Shown: positions 23,346 to 35,760, numbered from the stretch's first letter. The stretch is DNA of 64,000 nt from Cristatella mucedo (GCA_009760855.2 WPIO01000198.1:62001-126000); one strand, 5' to 3'. Program-made: numbers and translations. The notes: a model not told the origin generated them from the letters alone.

Positions 23346-24694
23346 AAGCGTACGATGAGCCCGAGTGTCGTCTCGGCGGACGCCTACGGATGGCAAGCGC
23401 CGGGCGAGCTCGGCTTAGCGACGAAATTCGGCAACCGCGACTTTGTCTCAGGCGTCCCAACGGAGCGCCGCGGTCGTCTGTCCCCCCCACCCAAGACCCC
23501 GCTGCCGGCCGCTGAGGGCAGGCAGCGGCCGGCAGAGGGGGGCGCTGCCTCCAAATCGACCCGTCGACTTCCGCTCGCTAGCTGGCAGCACGATCCCGTA
23601 CTGCGCGCGGCCCATCGCCACACGCCGTCGTCGCAGACGCAGGCACCGCCGCACGAAGCGTCCAGAGTTTCCGCGAGATGAACGCGCCTCTCTCTCTCCG
23701 CGATCGCCGATCGTGATCGTCTCCGATCTCTCGCGCGCGTCTCTCTCGCCCCGCTCCTCCGTCCGCTTCCGCGCCGCCGCGCGACCTTTCCTGGCCGAAC
23801 TGCAGCAGTGCGCGATGACGCAGCCCCCCCCCCCCGCGGCAGCTGATTAGCTAGCGTCATTCGTGAAGAGCAATAAATTAGCGTATAACGGTCAGTAATT
23901 GCCGCCGTCGGGGCGCGGTGACGCAGTGGCGAGAGCGGTGTACGGTGGAGTCGCGTCGATGCCTTGCTACCCCCCCCCCCCGGACGTCTGCAGCCTCCGG
24001 TCGGCGCCCAGCCCGAAGATGCGTGACAGGCGATTCGAGCATGCTCCATCGGCTGCCCTCGCCCTGCCGCTGCCTTGAGCTTGGAGCGTGCGGTGCCGTC
24101 CCACACCCCAGGAAGCGCCGATCTGCTTTGCGCCAGCGCCATTTTGCCCTAGAATCGGTTCCCCGAACTGCCACCCACCCACCCACCTCACCTCCTACCA
24201 ATCATGGCGGTTGAAGTGCCCTCGCGGGTAGAGGCAGCCGATGGTTCGAGTTTCGGCCGTCGGCTACCTTGGCTACGGCAACCTTGACGACCTTGAGCTT
24301 GACGTAGACCTTACACTAAGGAAAAGTTCAAATCGGGTGCGGACACGTTTCTGAGCGACCTCTGCTCGACGGGCGAACGAGCGGCGGTCATTTGGAGGCG
24401 CTCGGTACCTTCAAATTAGATCGTCTGCGAGTCGATTGCAAATGGGTGTCAACCAGTAGCGAGAGCCACTGACCCTCCGAGGAGGGGGGGCAGTGACTTG
24501 ATTATCTTAAAATAACCCCCATTGCCGTCTTTGACCTAGCAGAGGCATCTCCCTGCGTGGATGAGCTGAGGGTGCATGCCGAGAAATGCCAGCCAGCGGT
24601 CGACAGAGCGCCGCTCAGAGTCGGAGGCCAAATCAACTACATAGTCCCTCCCCACGAGGAAGTCGCTTCGGAAAGAAGCTGGCGGAGGGGGCGG

Positions 24695-24895
24695 AGGGAG
24701 GGAATAAATAAATAAATAAATGCTAGCTGATTTAACAGCATCTTTTGTGTAGCGACAGAAGAGCCTTAACGGCTATCACAACCGCTTGCAGCGGCGATAA
24801 AGGATCGCACACCACTGGATTCGAACCCACGACCTGGAGACCGACGTCGCGAAAAGCAACCGCCTTACCGAGCGTGCCATCGCGGCTCACCAGAA
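24695..24895 (-). mobile_element. SINE-1 copy, full length
   Basis: Contains a (TAAA)n tail at 24702-24722, gctagctgatttaacagcat, agcgacagaagagcc, and attcgaacccacgacc, ending gccatcgcggctcacc. Confidence 0.9.
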
Positions 24896-25017
24896 GGTGG
24901 ATCGGCGGTTGGGGCGCAGGGGGTGGATGTGCGAATGGATTACTTGTAGCTCCATCATATACAACGGACTCAGAAAATAGGCATCGTAATGCGGCGGATC
25001 TGATCTTTTCTCTCAGG

Positions 25018-25275
25018 ACAATAATAATAACACACTTGATCAAGCGTCCACAGAGAAATCAATCTCTTTCAAGGCGCTTTACATTTTCTGCAAAGGAAAC
25101 ACGGTCGGATGGTCAGTGGTAGCATGCGCGATAAACAGCAAGAATAACACGGTCAGGGGGATATGCACAGGGTCAGCATGCAAGGGTGGTTAATGGCAGC
25201 ATGCACAGTGCCAGCACGCATAAGCACACAAAGGACGAATCCCAGGTACTCACTAAATGCTGTGATAAATATGCG
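25018..25275 (-). mobile_element. LINE-A 3' UTR fragment
   Basis: On the minus strand it runs from the 3' UTR words (tgctgccattaaccaccctt, gcatgctgaccctgtgca) to AAGCGCCTTGAAAGAGATTG and (ATT)n. It is directly flanked by the AT-rich array at 25276. Confidence 0.8.
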
Positions 25276-25550
25276 TATAATATAGTATTATATATACAAT
25301 ATATAATACAATATATAATATAATATATATGACATATAATATAGTATATAGTATATACTATATACTATATATTATATATGACATATAATATAGTATATAG
25401 TATATACTATATACTATATATTATATATGACATATAATATAGTATATATTAACATATGATATAGTATATATTATATACTATATCATATGTTATATCATAT
25501 GATATAGTATATATTATATACTATATACTATATATTATATATAATATAAT
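25276..25550. repeat. AT-rich array of 49-bp palindromic units
   Basis: gacatataat recurs at 25331, 25380 and 25429, giving a 49-bp period. Each unit holds a perfect 28-bp palindrome centred between agtatat and atatact. The right part (25450-25545) carries a second palindrome series around tatcatatgttatatcatat. Almost no G or C is present. Confidence 0.85.
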
Positions 25551-25675
25551 TAAAATTGCGTTTTTATTTTCTTTGGCTCAGATCCAGTTCAGCTCAGACA
25601 CTTGAGGTCGTGCAGCGATGCATGCTGCAGCTGTTTTTGTTCGAATTGTCGAGTCGCGTGAGCATCTCGCGTCTA

Positions 25676-25747
25676 GTTTGCTCCTAGTTTGCTCCTAGTT
25701 TGCTCCTAGTTTGCTCCTAGTTTGCTCCTAGTTTGCTCCTAGTTTGC
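25676..25747 (+). repeat. 11-bp tandem repeat (gtttgctccta)n
   Basis: About six and a half perfect head-to-tail copies of gtttgctccta. It lies between the AT palindrome array and the decayed LINE-A copy. Confidence 0.95.
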
Positions 25748-25894
25748 ATCTTGATTTGCTCTGAGTCTCCTAGCAGTAGTCTCATGTTTCGTACCTTGTT
25801 ATGCCACAGGCCTGGGGCAGAGGGAACTCGACACACCCAAGTCTGGTTGACGGGACTCCCTGTAAGAGCGTCTCTTACGAAGTACATTTTTATA

Positions 25895-28460
25895 GCACCC
25901 ACACAAAACTCAATCTCTTTCTAGGCGCTTTGCATTTTCGGCAAAGGAAGTATACTCGAGCGGTTAGTGGTAGCCTGCTCAACAAACAAGAAGAATAACA
26001 TGGTTAGAGGTGACATGCACAGGGTTAGCATGAAAGTGCGGTTAGTGGCAGCATGCACGACGTCTGCACGCATAAGCACACAAAGAACGAATCACTTTGA
26101 CCAAATGACCAACTAAATACTGTTAAAAATACATGCGTGGTAGCTTCTTTTTTGAAATCGTCAAGTCAAGGGATGTTGTGACACCAATCGGAAGTGGGTT
26201 CCCACCTTCGGGAGCACTCGAACTAAAAACGTTGTCTGGGAAAGTTTTGGGGTTTGTACGAGTTATAGATAAACGAATGGATACCGAAAAGCGGTTGGTA
26301 CAATGCTTAGCCTGGTGGGGGAGTAGGTCTGATAAATAGGCTGATGCCAAAGAATAAAAAAGGGACCTAACAGTGAGTAAGAAAAACTTGAAATTGATGC
26401 GTTGCTTGACAGGAAACCAGTGCAGGTCAGCGAGAAGTGGTGCGATGTGACAACTGCAACACTCAGGACAGACAAGCCTAGCTGCAGAGTTTTTTCGAAA
26501 GCTGTAAGCACATGATTGCACAGGACGATAGACCAGCTAGCAGTGAGTTACAGAAGTCGAGACGGGATGTCACAAATGCACAGACTAATTTAGATGTAGT
26601 ATCCCTGTCTAAACAAGTCTGAATTTTAGCAATGTTACGCAGCTGAAAGTAAGCAGACTTGAGTGTGATCGTCTAATTAAAGGTCACTTTGGAACGCGAC
26701 ACCTAAATTTCTCGAAAGTTCAACAGAAAATATGCTGGCGGGGCCAATTTTGTGCGTTAACCTTTTTAATTTTTGAATTATGCTTGGTTAGCCCATAACT
26801 AGTAAGTTGGTTTATCATCATTCAATTTAAGAAACATCGCTGCCATCCGTGTGTGGATGTCTTCAATAAATGCAGCAGGGGATTTGAGTAAACTCAACGT
26901 GCTGGAGGGCGGGGAGGGATCAAAGCAAAGGTATAACTGAGTTTCATCTGCGTAGAAGTGAAAGCCTGGATTGTGCTTGGCTATCACATATGCAAGAGTG
27001 AGAGTATAAGCCATGAAAAGAAAGGAACCAAGAACATATCCCTGAGGTAACCCATATTTCAGAGGTTTCTCCTGCGATCTTTGTCCGCGATCGTCCAAGT
27101 AGGACATCGTGATGAGTAGTGTCGGAGGCAGCCGACAGATCTATGGTTGTGACAGTCCTCTCGTCATTGCTGCATAGGAAATTGGTTACATGGAGGAGAG
27201 CAGTTTCAGTGGAGTGACGTCGCTTGAATCCCTAATGAAATCTTTTTGACAGTTCTTTCTTTTCATTGTGTACTAGAAGTTGCTTGGCAACAATTTTCTT
27301 AAAGAATAGTTGACAGAAAAGGAAGAAGGTTTATAAGAGCCTCAGAATATGGTCCAGGCTTTCTAAGTATCACCCTAACGATGGCCGATTTGGAGGACAT
27401 GGGTACATCACCTGTTTTCCAGAGAAGTACTAGAAAGTTCAGCTACGGTTGGGTAAAGTTTTTCTTCCAGTGAACACTAAAGAGGAAATGGTAGGAAAGG
27501 TCTTCAGAAGACGGGTTCTTTCTACTAGGTTTTATTAAGGTAGCCGCATTGCATGCAGAAAACTCGTAAATTCTCTTAAGGAAGGTCGCAGGCAGAAATT
27601 CAACAACTTAATTGCTTAATTGGCTTATTTGGCTCGATGAAGCCACGAATGTACGAAATTTCTTCTGTGAAGAAGGCTGAAAACTTTCAGCCGAGCCGGT
27701 AATATCTGGGGATTGAGACCTTTCAGAATTCGCCAGCAAATTGTACACCGTCTAATAAATCTATTTCGGCTTTGACTGGCAGGACTTCATTTTTTCGCGT
27801 GAAAAAAAGCCGTGACCTTTCTAAGCTGCTGGTTATAGACTCGGAGGAAGTCTTTAACATTGGCTCAATCGTCATCGGGCCCAGACTTCTTAAATCGGCG
27901 TTCAAGCCTGAACTTAAGGCTGCGCATCTTTTGAAGAACTTTTGTAATTTGACGGAAATCTCTTCGACTCTGCACAAGAACAGAATATATAAAGCATGCT
28001 CGCCAATGGGGGGCACTCTTATGTGTCATGTCCAGTGCATCAGTGCATCAGTATCGAGGCTGGTGGCCGAGTCTGGCTGCAGATCAAGAAGATCTGCCTC
28101 ACAGATTTCAAGAATTTATCTGGGTCAATGCTGTTTAAATTTCGTCAGTGGAAAAACCTGACGTTACCCACCACGTACAACAGAAGAGTGACAGTAAACG
28201 AGACTGTGCCGTGATTGTTAGCGAGCACTCGGGTCAGTGGGGCAGACATCTTTAGCAATGACGAGATTCAGGATGTTGCCACCGACATGAGTGTTACGAT
28301 TTAAAACCACTGAAGTAGCTGTGAATGAGCCAGTTACTACCACCGATGGAATGGAGAAGTAGGCGCAGCATGCAGGAAGTAGGCGTCCTCTGCAGGAAAG
28401 GCCAAGCTCGAGTGAGTCTGGCTCAAAAGGCATTGGTGGAGCCGATACAACCAATTAAGC
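25895..28460 (-). mobile_element. Decayed LINE-A copy, minus strand
   Basis: Remnants in order on the minus strand: endonuclease-like HVGGNILNLVIA near 28.3 kb, a linker region 28016-27723, RT pieces including YGLPQGYVLGS, FHFYADETQLYLCFDP and FLKLNDDK (27107-26799), and the C-terminal [23 protein letters not shown] and VFSSSAPEGGN (26521-26123). The 3' end AAGCGCCTAGAAAGAGATTG lies near 25917. The catalytic motif reads YADE instead of YADD and many stops interrupt it. Confidence 0.88.
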
Positions 28461-28639
28461 CCCCAGTTTACTACAATAATAATAAACATTTTGTAGTCTT
28501 TAAAAAATTACAAATATTTCTATGCACTTATAGTATGTTTGGATGTAACCTTGTCGATTGGTTAGCAATATCATGCCCAACTTCGTCACGAATGGCCACA
28601 TAAAAGACCTTTCATAGGGGATCATTTGCTAGATTTGGT

Positions 28640-29060
28640 AGCGTAATAACTGAAGGCACGATCTCAGAGGAACTTGAGGTTAGCTTGAGACACAGTCAAG
28701 CGATTCAACTCAAAAGTCCAGGCGGATTGTGATGCAAAGCCTGAGAAGGCAGTATTTCAGGCAAGTAAGGCAAGTAGGAAAAAATGGAGAGACCGAAAAT
28801 TGAGTGACAGAACCTTAAAGTCTACAGGCTGGTGGCTAGTGAGCAAATAAAGGTCATTCAGCAATAGTATGATGTGGTTGCTACGACGATCACGACAGAC
28901 TAGCCTAGCTTCAGAGTGTGGTACATCAACTGTAAGCGATGTTGGAAGATGTATCCGTCGGTATCATCTGCACAAAATGAAAGCTTAGATTTTGTAGGCG
29001 CTCATATTAGCTGAGTCAGAGTATACATTGTGAAAAGAAGTGGACCCTACCATAGGTCCA
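28640..29060 (-). mobile_element. Degenerate LINE RT fragment
   Basis: The minus strand reads GPLLFTMYTLTQ, then FCADDT near 29045-28960, and further on a stretch similar to the RT C-terminal part. Stops and gaps are frequent. The catalytic tyrosine position reads Cys. Confidence 0.6.
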
Positions 29061-29589
29061 TCAAGTAAAACTTTTCTCGCCTCCTGACATAGAGCGCTCT
29101 AACGTACGTTCTTGTTCGTTGCAGAATTCTTCCGAAAACCGAAGTTCTTGCGAACATCGTATACGGAAACGATACAGCTAAGACCTGCTTAAAGTTATTC
29201 TGATTGTTATTTGACCATAGCGCGTAAGAAATTACGTGCCTATGGACATCTAAACGCTCATCGCTTCGGGCTGCTGGGTCTCCCACGCCGGCAGCTGCCT
29301 TAGCTTTGCCGGCGGCTAGTAACCTGCTTGTTAGTTATGATCGTCAGCAGCTGTTATCGCTTCGTCATTGAATATCAAATGCATTCCTAGATATTAATTT
29401 TGTTACTAAGATTCATGAACTATGCATTAACAAAAGAAAAGCACCCCGTAGCCGCCGCGGTGGCCGGAACCACCAGCTCAGACGCCGCTCGTTGGGCGGA
29501 ACCTGCAAGCTGGGTAGCCGCTCGTTCGGTATTCCTAGCATTGTCTCGAACCGCTCAGCACGCTCCCCCACATGCGTCACTGTAAATTC

Positions 29590-32500
29590 CTCAAACTGAG
29601 TGGTCATCAAGCCTGTTGTAACCCCATCGGCCAGACTTAACACTTGCCTTTGGAATCCTCGCTTAATGTGCAATAAACCTCTAGTAATAAGCGACCTTAT
29701 TTCTGAAAATGGTATCGACCTGCTCGCCCTAACTGAAACTTGGCTAAAATCGATAAACTGTCCGACAATTAAAGACGCAACTCCATCTGGTTTCTCGTTC
29801 TTTCACACCCCTAGATCAATCAAAACTGGAGGTGGAGTTGCTATTGTCGTACGCTCGAAATTCAACTTCAAGCCATTTGCGGTACCCTCGAAGCAGTCTT
29901 TTGAATCAATTGTCTTGGTCTCACCCGAAAACAAGCTAACGATAGTGGCAGTAGTCTATCGCCCACCAGGTACCACATCCTCCTTTATCTCAGATTTCTC
30001 CGATCTCATTTCGATTCTGTGTGAAAGAAATCGATCCTTCCTCGTAATGGGTGATTTCAACGTTCACTTTGATAACTTATCTGACGCTTTCAGCACCAAA
30101 TTTCGTGCATTGACTGACTCATTGTCTCTTGTGGCTCATGTGCATGACCCTACCCACATCAAGGGTCACACACTCGACGAGATTTTCTCATATAACTGCA
30201 CCTTGTCATCACCAATTATTACCAAATCCTGCTTATCTGACCACATGCAGATCTCATTCAATCTACAGTGTGTGTCCACATCCTCCTCTAAAATAACCTG
30301 TGAATCGCGAAACCTCAAGACCCTTGACATCGATGCTGTCCGTGCGAGAATATCTGCTTCACCTCTGCTGCTCAATCGTCCCTCCGATCTGTCATCATTC
30401 GTAGATAGCTTCAACACGACACTAGCTGACACGCTAGACGAGTTTGCCCCTCTGACAAAGCGCACTGTGTGCCCCCGCCCTGACGGCCTATGGTTTACCG
30501 CAGACATTAAACTAGCCAAGTCTACTAAACGAAAGCTTGAAAAAGCATACAAAAGATCCGGACTAACTGTCCATCGACAGGCACATGAAGACTACTTTAG
30601 GTCGTACCAATCGATCCTAGCAAAGGCCAAGTCTAGCTTTTATAAAAACATTGTTGAATCACAGATGCACAATCCAAAAATGCTGATGTCGACAATAAAC
30701 CATCTCCTCAACCGTTCCCAGATTAGCTCCTTACCTGATGATCCTAATTATGATCTAGCCGATCGCTTCTCTCGATTCTGTGTGCAAAAGATAGACAAGA
30801 TCAGGGAATCCATCCCTGCGATGACAACCGCCCCACTAGAATGCTGTTCCTCGGTTCCTGGCTGCACCTCAATGTCTGCATTTAAGCAGGTTACTAGTGA
30901 TCTAGTCCTAAAGTTCGTATCTCGATCAAAGAAGAAAACGAGTCCTCTGGACCCTACTCCCACTGTCCTGCTCCTACGTTGCATTGATCTGCTGCTGCCA
31001 TGCATAACTAACATAATTATTGTGTCATTAGTCTCAGGTCATGTCCCAGCACCTTTCAAAAAAGCTGTAGTCATGCCACTTCTCAAGAAAGCTACACTTG
31101 ACCAAGAGAACTTGAGCAACTACCGCCCAGTTTCCCTTCTACCATTCCTATCAAAGACACTCGAACGGGTCGTGGCGGACCAGCTGAACTCGTATATTAA
31201 AACCTCACACCTTGCTAGTAAGTTCCATTCTGGCTTTAGAGCTAATCACTCCACAGAGTCAGCATTGCTTCGGGTATACAACGACCTACTTAGGAATGCA
31301 GACATGGGTAGAGTGTCTCTGCTTGTTTTGCTTGATCTTTCGGTAGCTTTTGATACCATCGATCAGAAAGTTCTTCTAGAGCGCCTCTCATCTCGCCTGG
31401 GCATCACTGGCACTGCTCTGCAGTGGTTCAGGTCCTATCTCAGTGGGAGACTCCAGAGTTTTGACGTGAATGGACAAAGATCATCAGAAGTACCTCTGAA
31501 ATATGGAGTACCTCAGGGCTCAGTGCTAGGTCCGGTTCTTTTCACGGTTTATACTCTGCCTCTTGCCGATGTGATTGCCAAGCACAATCTAGGCTTTCAC
31601 TTCTATGCGGATGACACTCAGTTGTACCTTTGCTTTGATCCCTCCCAGCCTTCGAGCACCTCAAACTCTCTAAACTCACTAGCTGCATGCATTGATGACA
31701 TCCGCACATGGATGGCAGCGAATTTTCTAAAACTTAACGATGATAAAACTAACTTACTAGTTATGGGCAAACCCAGTGTGATCCAGAGATTGGAAAGGCT
31801 GACTCAAAATTGGCTCTGCCAGCATATCTCCAGTTGAATCAGCTCGAAATCTAGGTGTCATATTCCAAAGCGACCTCTCGTTAGACGACCATATCAGCTC
31901 CACAGTCAAATCCGCCTATTTTCATCTTCATAACATTGCTCAAATTCGGGCTTGTTTAGATAAAGATACCACGTCCAAGTTGGTCCATGCATTCGTGACA
32001 TCCCGTCTCGACTTCTGCAACTCACTGCTTACTGGCCTACCAGCATGTGCGATCAGGCGATTGCAGCTGGTGCAAAACTCTGCAGCTAGGCTTGTCTGTC
32101 GTGAGCGTCGCAGTTGCCACTTTACTTCACTTCTCGCCGACCTGCACTGGCTACCAGTCAAGCAACGGATTGACTTCAAGGTTTTGTCGCTCACTTTTAG
32201 GTCCCTTCATTCTATGGCTCCAGCCTATCTGTCAGATATATTACCCCATCAGGCCAAGCCTCGTACCACCCGCTTTTCGGAATCCAACAGTCTAGAAATA
32301 CTTCGTACAAACCTTGAATCCTTTGGAGACCGTGCATTTAGTTCATATGCTCCCAAAGCCTGGAACTCCCTCCCGACCTGCGTCAGAACATCCCCCTGAC
32401 CTGACCACATTTAAAAGGAACCTAAAAGCACACCTATTTAGGACATCATTTAGTGGGTCCCTGTGATTCGTCCTTGATGTGCTTATGCGTGCTGACACTG

Positions 32501-32712
32501 TGCATGCTGCCACTAACCACATTTGCATGCTGACCCTGTGCATGTCACCACTAACCATATTATTCATTTTGTTTGTTTTCAAGCAAGATTTTATTTACCA
32601 TTCAATTGCATTTTACTGTACAGCAAATTAAAGCGCCTAGAGAGAGATTAAGTTCTCTGAGGGCGCTTTATCAAGTGAATTATTATTATTATTATTATTA
32701 TTATTAATACTT
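29590..32712 (+). mobile_element. LINE-A: CR1/L2-like non-LTR retrotransposon, near full-length second ORF
   Basis: A 745-codon frame (29600-31837) encodes an apurinic endonuclease domain (LLALTETWL, GGGVAIVVRS, VVYRPPGT, FLVMGDFNVHFD, LSDHMQISF). A reverse transcriptase follows (NYRPVSLLPFLSK, LLDLSVAFDTIDQ, YGVPQGSVLGP, catalytic FYADDTQLY). Near 31800 the frame shifts, and the C-terminal part ([37 protein letters not shown]) continues to 32399. A second slip follows at a run of five C near 32395, where a sister copy at 5395 has four. The 3' end carries the GCGCC...GGCGC hairpin and an (ATT)n tail. The endonuclease and the FADD/YADD reverse transcriptase place it in the CR1/L2/Jockey superfamily. 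It is probably inactive because of the two shifts. No first ORF was identified upstream. Confidence 0.93.
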
Positions 32713-32811
32713 GCCAGGCTCCTCAGATTAATGCTGTGGGCGTTGCCGCAGAGCAGTTAAATCCTCAACGAAAATGGGATCTGGACCATTAGAGAGCGGT
32801 GCTATTGATCT

Positions 32812-32985
32812 GGTGAGCCATGATGGCTCACTATATAAGGTGGTTGCTTTTCACGTTCTCGGCCCGAAGGTCGTGGGTTCGAATCCTGTGGTGGGCGATC
32901 CTGTATATGTATATGTATGGTGATAGCCGTAAAACTCCTCAGTCGCTATACAAAAGAGGCTGCTGAATCAGCTAGCACTTTGTTG
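32812..32985 (+). mobile_element. SINE-1 copy, plus strand
   Basis: Starts ctggtgagccatgatggctc, with B box GGGTTCGAATCC at 32875-32886 and ggtgggcgatcctgtatatg. The middle body is replaced by a short TATATG repeat. It ends gctgctgaatcagctagc. Confidence 0.87.
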
Positions 32986-33547
32986 TGTGGACCATTGGAG
33001 AGCAGTGCCAGTAATTCTATGTTAGCTAATAGGCGCTCACTTGTGGAAAACTTGGTGATCAGTGCTATCCAAATCCGCAGAAAAAACCTGCAGAGCTAAT
33101 AGAGTAATTATATCCGTGCCAAAGTTATCAAAAACTTGTTTGCAGCGCGATTCACTTATTCGTTCGAGTGGCTTACACTAAAGCCTGACTGAAACGTATA
33201 GCATTTCAACCCTCTGATTTCCCGGCAGGCTCTGTTCCGGTATCTGCCAGACTTCAATGCTTAGAGAGCGGTTGTAGAAGCTTGCCTGGCGGAGTGCCTT
33301 CGGTTTCCAGATTGTGGGCGCTCTCTCAGAGGAAATATAGGCCTTTTAATTACAAGGGGCTTGCTGCAAAGGCTAGACCGACATGTATTCCACCAGCAAT
33401 TTGCGATGTGTTTTTAGAAGAGCCTATGTTTTGTCCTAGAGGGGACAACCTTACAATTAGAGTCGCTATTTAGTTTGTTTCTTTAGACGGTCTGCAGACT
33501 CCTGTAGAGCCTTGAGCGGGGTGCTGATCATATTTGCCTTTGCTTCG
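32986..33547. other. Intergenic, nothing recognised
   Basis: No coding motif or known repeat beyond a few short open frames. Confidence 0.4.
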
Positions 33548-33612
33548 AGCACCATGTCATGTCATGTCATGTCATGTCATGTCATGTCATGTCATGTCAT
33601 GTCATGTCATGT
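33548..33612 (+). repeat. Pentamer (catgt)n
   Basis: Thirteen head-to-tail catgt copies, probably the 3' tail of the minus-strand LINE-B. Confidence 0.97.
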
Positions 33613-35081
33613 ATCTCCATCAGTAACTCCACAAAGTGATACAGACCATGTGGGTGTTACGCAGGAGAGTTTTGTATAGCGAACTCACAGCCTAAGCGGC
33701 TTTCGGTACGCATTCGGTAGCCAACAGACTTCGTCTCACGCAACAAAGAGAAAGTGGGAAGCATAGCAGAGTCAGGAGAGCAGTTGAGGTAGTGAGTGGC
33801 ATAGAAGTAGCAGTTCAGGACCGCAGAAAAAGATGTGCCATAGTCGGCAGTTGGAGAGTAGATGTCGTTGCGTAAGAATTGTGGAAGCGAGTTCCACAGT
33901 CTAGGGCCTGCAGAGCTAAAGCTTCTGTCGCCAACTGTCTTTAAGCGGAAGAATGGGACAGCTAATTTATTGACCACACAGGACCTGTGGGCGCGAACAG
34001 GCTGAAACTGATGCAGCAGTTCAGCTAGGTACGAAGGAGCCAAGCCGTGGCCGGCCTTGTGGGTCAGCGTAAGAACTTTGCTCTGTATACTTTGCTCAAC
34101 CGGCAACCATCCTAGCTCTTTCAACAGAGGTGACACGTGCTGAAACCGCTGGGACTTGAAGACCAGCCTTGCAGCCATATTCATAATCCGCTGCAGTGGC
34201 ATAATAGCTTTCTTTGGTAGCCCAGCCAAAAGGGAATTACAATAATCAAGCCGAGACAGAACTAAAGAGCTAGTTAAATTTTTTACAAGCCACTGTGGGA
34301 GACAGCTTCTAATCTTGGATAGGGATCCAATGTGATGGCTAGCTGTAGAGGCAGTCTTCTGAATGAAGCTTTTGAAATTGAGGCAGCTGTCGAACACGAC
34401 ACCTAGATTACGAGCACGTGGTGAAGGTCGCACAATAGCATCACCTATTAGAACAGCAAAGCCTTTTAATCCAGCCACACGCTTAGGGTGTCCTATGAGA
34501 AGCAGTTCGGTTTTATCGTCATTTAATTTCAGGAAGTTTTCCGACATCCAGGATCGAATATTGGCAAGGCAAGCATTCAGTTTCTCAGTTACTGCAGCAG
34601 ATTCCGACGGTTTAAATGACAAATACAAGTGAGTATCGTCAGCATAGAAGTGATATCCTATTCCATGGGCCTTAATCACTTTTCCCAGAGGTTGCGTATA
34701 AATGGAGAACAGCAAGGGACCAAGTACAGACCCTTGAGGGACTCCACAGGTGACCCTTCTCGTGTCTGAGACCTGACCCCCACACGACACGGATTGAACA
34801 CGATCAGACAAGTATGATTTAAACCACGCCAGGGCTTCGTCTGCAAGACCGATCGTTGTTCTCAATCGTTCAAGCAGAACTTCGTGATCAGTGGTGTCAA
34901 AGGCAGCAGACAGATCTAGCAGAGCTAGGGCAGTGACATTCCCGTCATCGTTGCCACGTAGAATGTCATTGTTAACACGGAGGAGAGCAGTTTCAGTAGA
35001 GTGCTGCCTCTTGAAACCTGATCTAACTATCCAGTTTGGGGGTGAGAGTTTCTGCTTAGATGGGTTGGCCTGCACTGCCAT
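33548..35081 (-). mobile_element. LINE-B: 5'-truncated non-LTR retrotransposon with intact RT frame and pentamer tail
   Basis: A 474-codon uninterrupted frame (35081-33657) encodes SGFKRQHSTETALLRV, LLDLSAAFDTTDHEVLLERL, CGVPQGSVLGPLLFSIYTQ, the catalytic YHFYADDTHLYLSF, then FLKLNDDKTELLLIG and RLDYCNSLLAGLP. It ends with the DRSFSSAGPRLWNSLP module typical of CR1/L2-like elements. The endonuclease and first RT blocks are missing, a usual 5' truncation. About 45 bp after the stop the strand runs into (ACATG)n at 33612-33548, probably the tail. Protein and tail both differ from LINE-A, so this is a separate family. The open frame suggests recent insertion. Confidence 0.92.
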
Positions 35082-35355
35082 CCGGATGGCATTTCTGCAA
35101 TATCGGTGTCTTGGTCGGCACCTACGGGAACCAAAAGTGAAACAAAAATCTATAATCTCAAAGTCACCAGAGCATGCCGAGCGGCGCTACTTCCAATTGC
35201 TCAAGTACTCAGCGTGCTTTATTCGTGGCATGCCATTAGTCTCTGTGAAATTTTCGACATGTTCATACTATCTTTCACTTTTACCCTCAGACTACAACTT
35301 CGAGTCAGATCATTCGATAGAAGGAAGATTCGCAAACATTCTTCCCGCAACAGCC

Positions 35356-35360
<5 letters not shown>

Positions 35361-35418
<58 letters not shown>

Positions 35419-35486
35419 TCTCTCTCTCTCCCTCTGCTATCTCTCTCTCTCCCTCCCTCTCTCTCTCCCTCTCTCTCCCCCTCTCT
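35361..35486 (+). repeat. Microsatellite (CT)n
   Basis: About 27 pure CT units, then interrupted CT/CCCT sequence. Confidence 0.97.
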
Positions 35487-35611
35487 GGCTATCTAGTTGT
35501 AAACCTATCTGTCTCATTCTCTATCTCATCTATCTCCGTCTTCTTTGGCACCTAGATAAACTTTGAGATGAGCTGACTAGTGACTGGCACGAAGATGAAC
35601 TTTAACCCTCA

Positions 35612-35760
35612 GAACTGGTTTGGTCTAGCAGTAAAAGGTGCTCGCCTCGACTACGGTCTGACTGAGGTCGTGGGCTCGAGCCCCGAGGCATATGTGAAGC
35701 GCCTGAATAGAGATTAAGTTCTCTTGGGGCGCTATATAAATGAATTACATTTTTTATAAC
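35612..35760 (+). mobile_element. SINE-2 copy
   Basis: Head ctggtttggtctagcagtaa, gtgggctcgagccccgagg, then the hairpin tail aagcgcctgaatagagatta, cttggggcgctatataaatg. Confidence 0.88.

Larger units (their letters stand above)
22000..24190. promoter_or_regulatory. CpG-rich block, likely Syt1 promoter region
   Basis: Base composition jumps to strongly GC-rich with dense CG dinucleotides between about 22.0 and 24.2 kb, unlike its flanks. It contains the proposed first coding exon of Syt1 (22629-22611) and a strong minus-strand donor GCGAG|GTAAGA at 22870 that could end a 5' UTR exon. Poly-Ala and poly-Leu frames here come from GCC/CTG repeats and are not taken as genes. Confidence 0.6.

Noticed and set aside
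30166-30552. Antisense frames over the LINE-A coding region (also 30748-31014 and 34363-34632)
   Set aside because: Shadows of the RT and endonuclease frames; the sense strand has the motifs.
32812-32985. Possible tRNA gene (B box GGTTCGAATCC, leading GTGAGCC)
   Set aside because: The same sequence recurs many times with a common body and A-rich tail, so these are tRNA-derived SINEs, not functional tRNAs.
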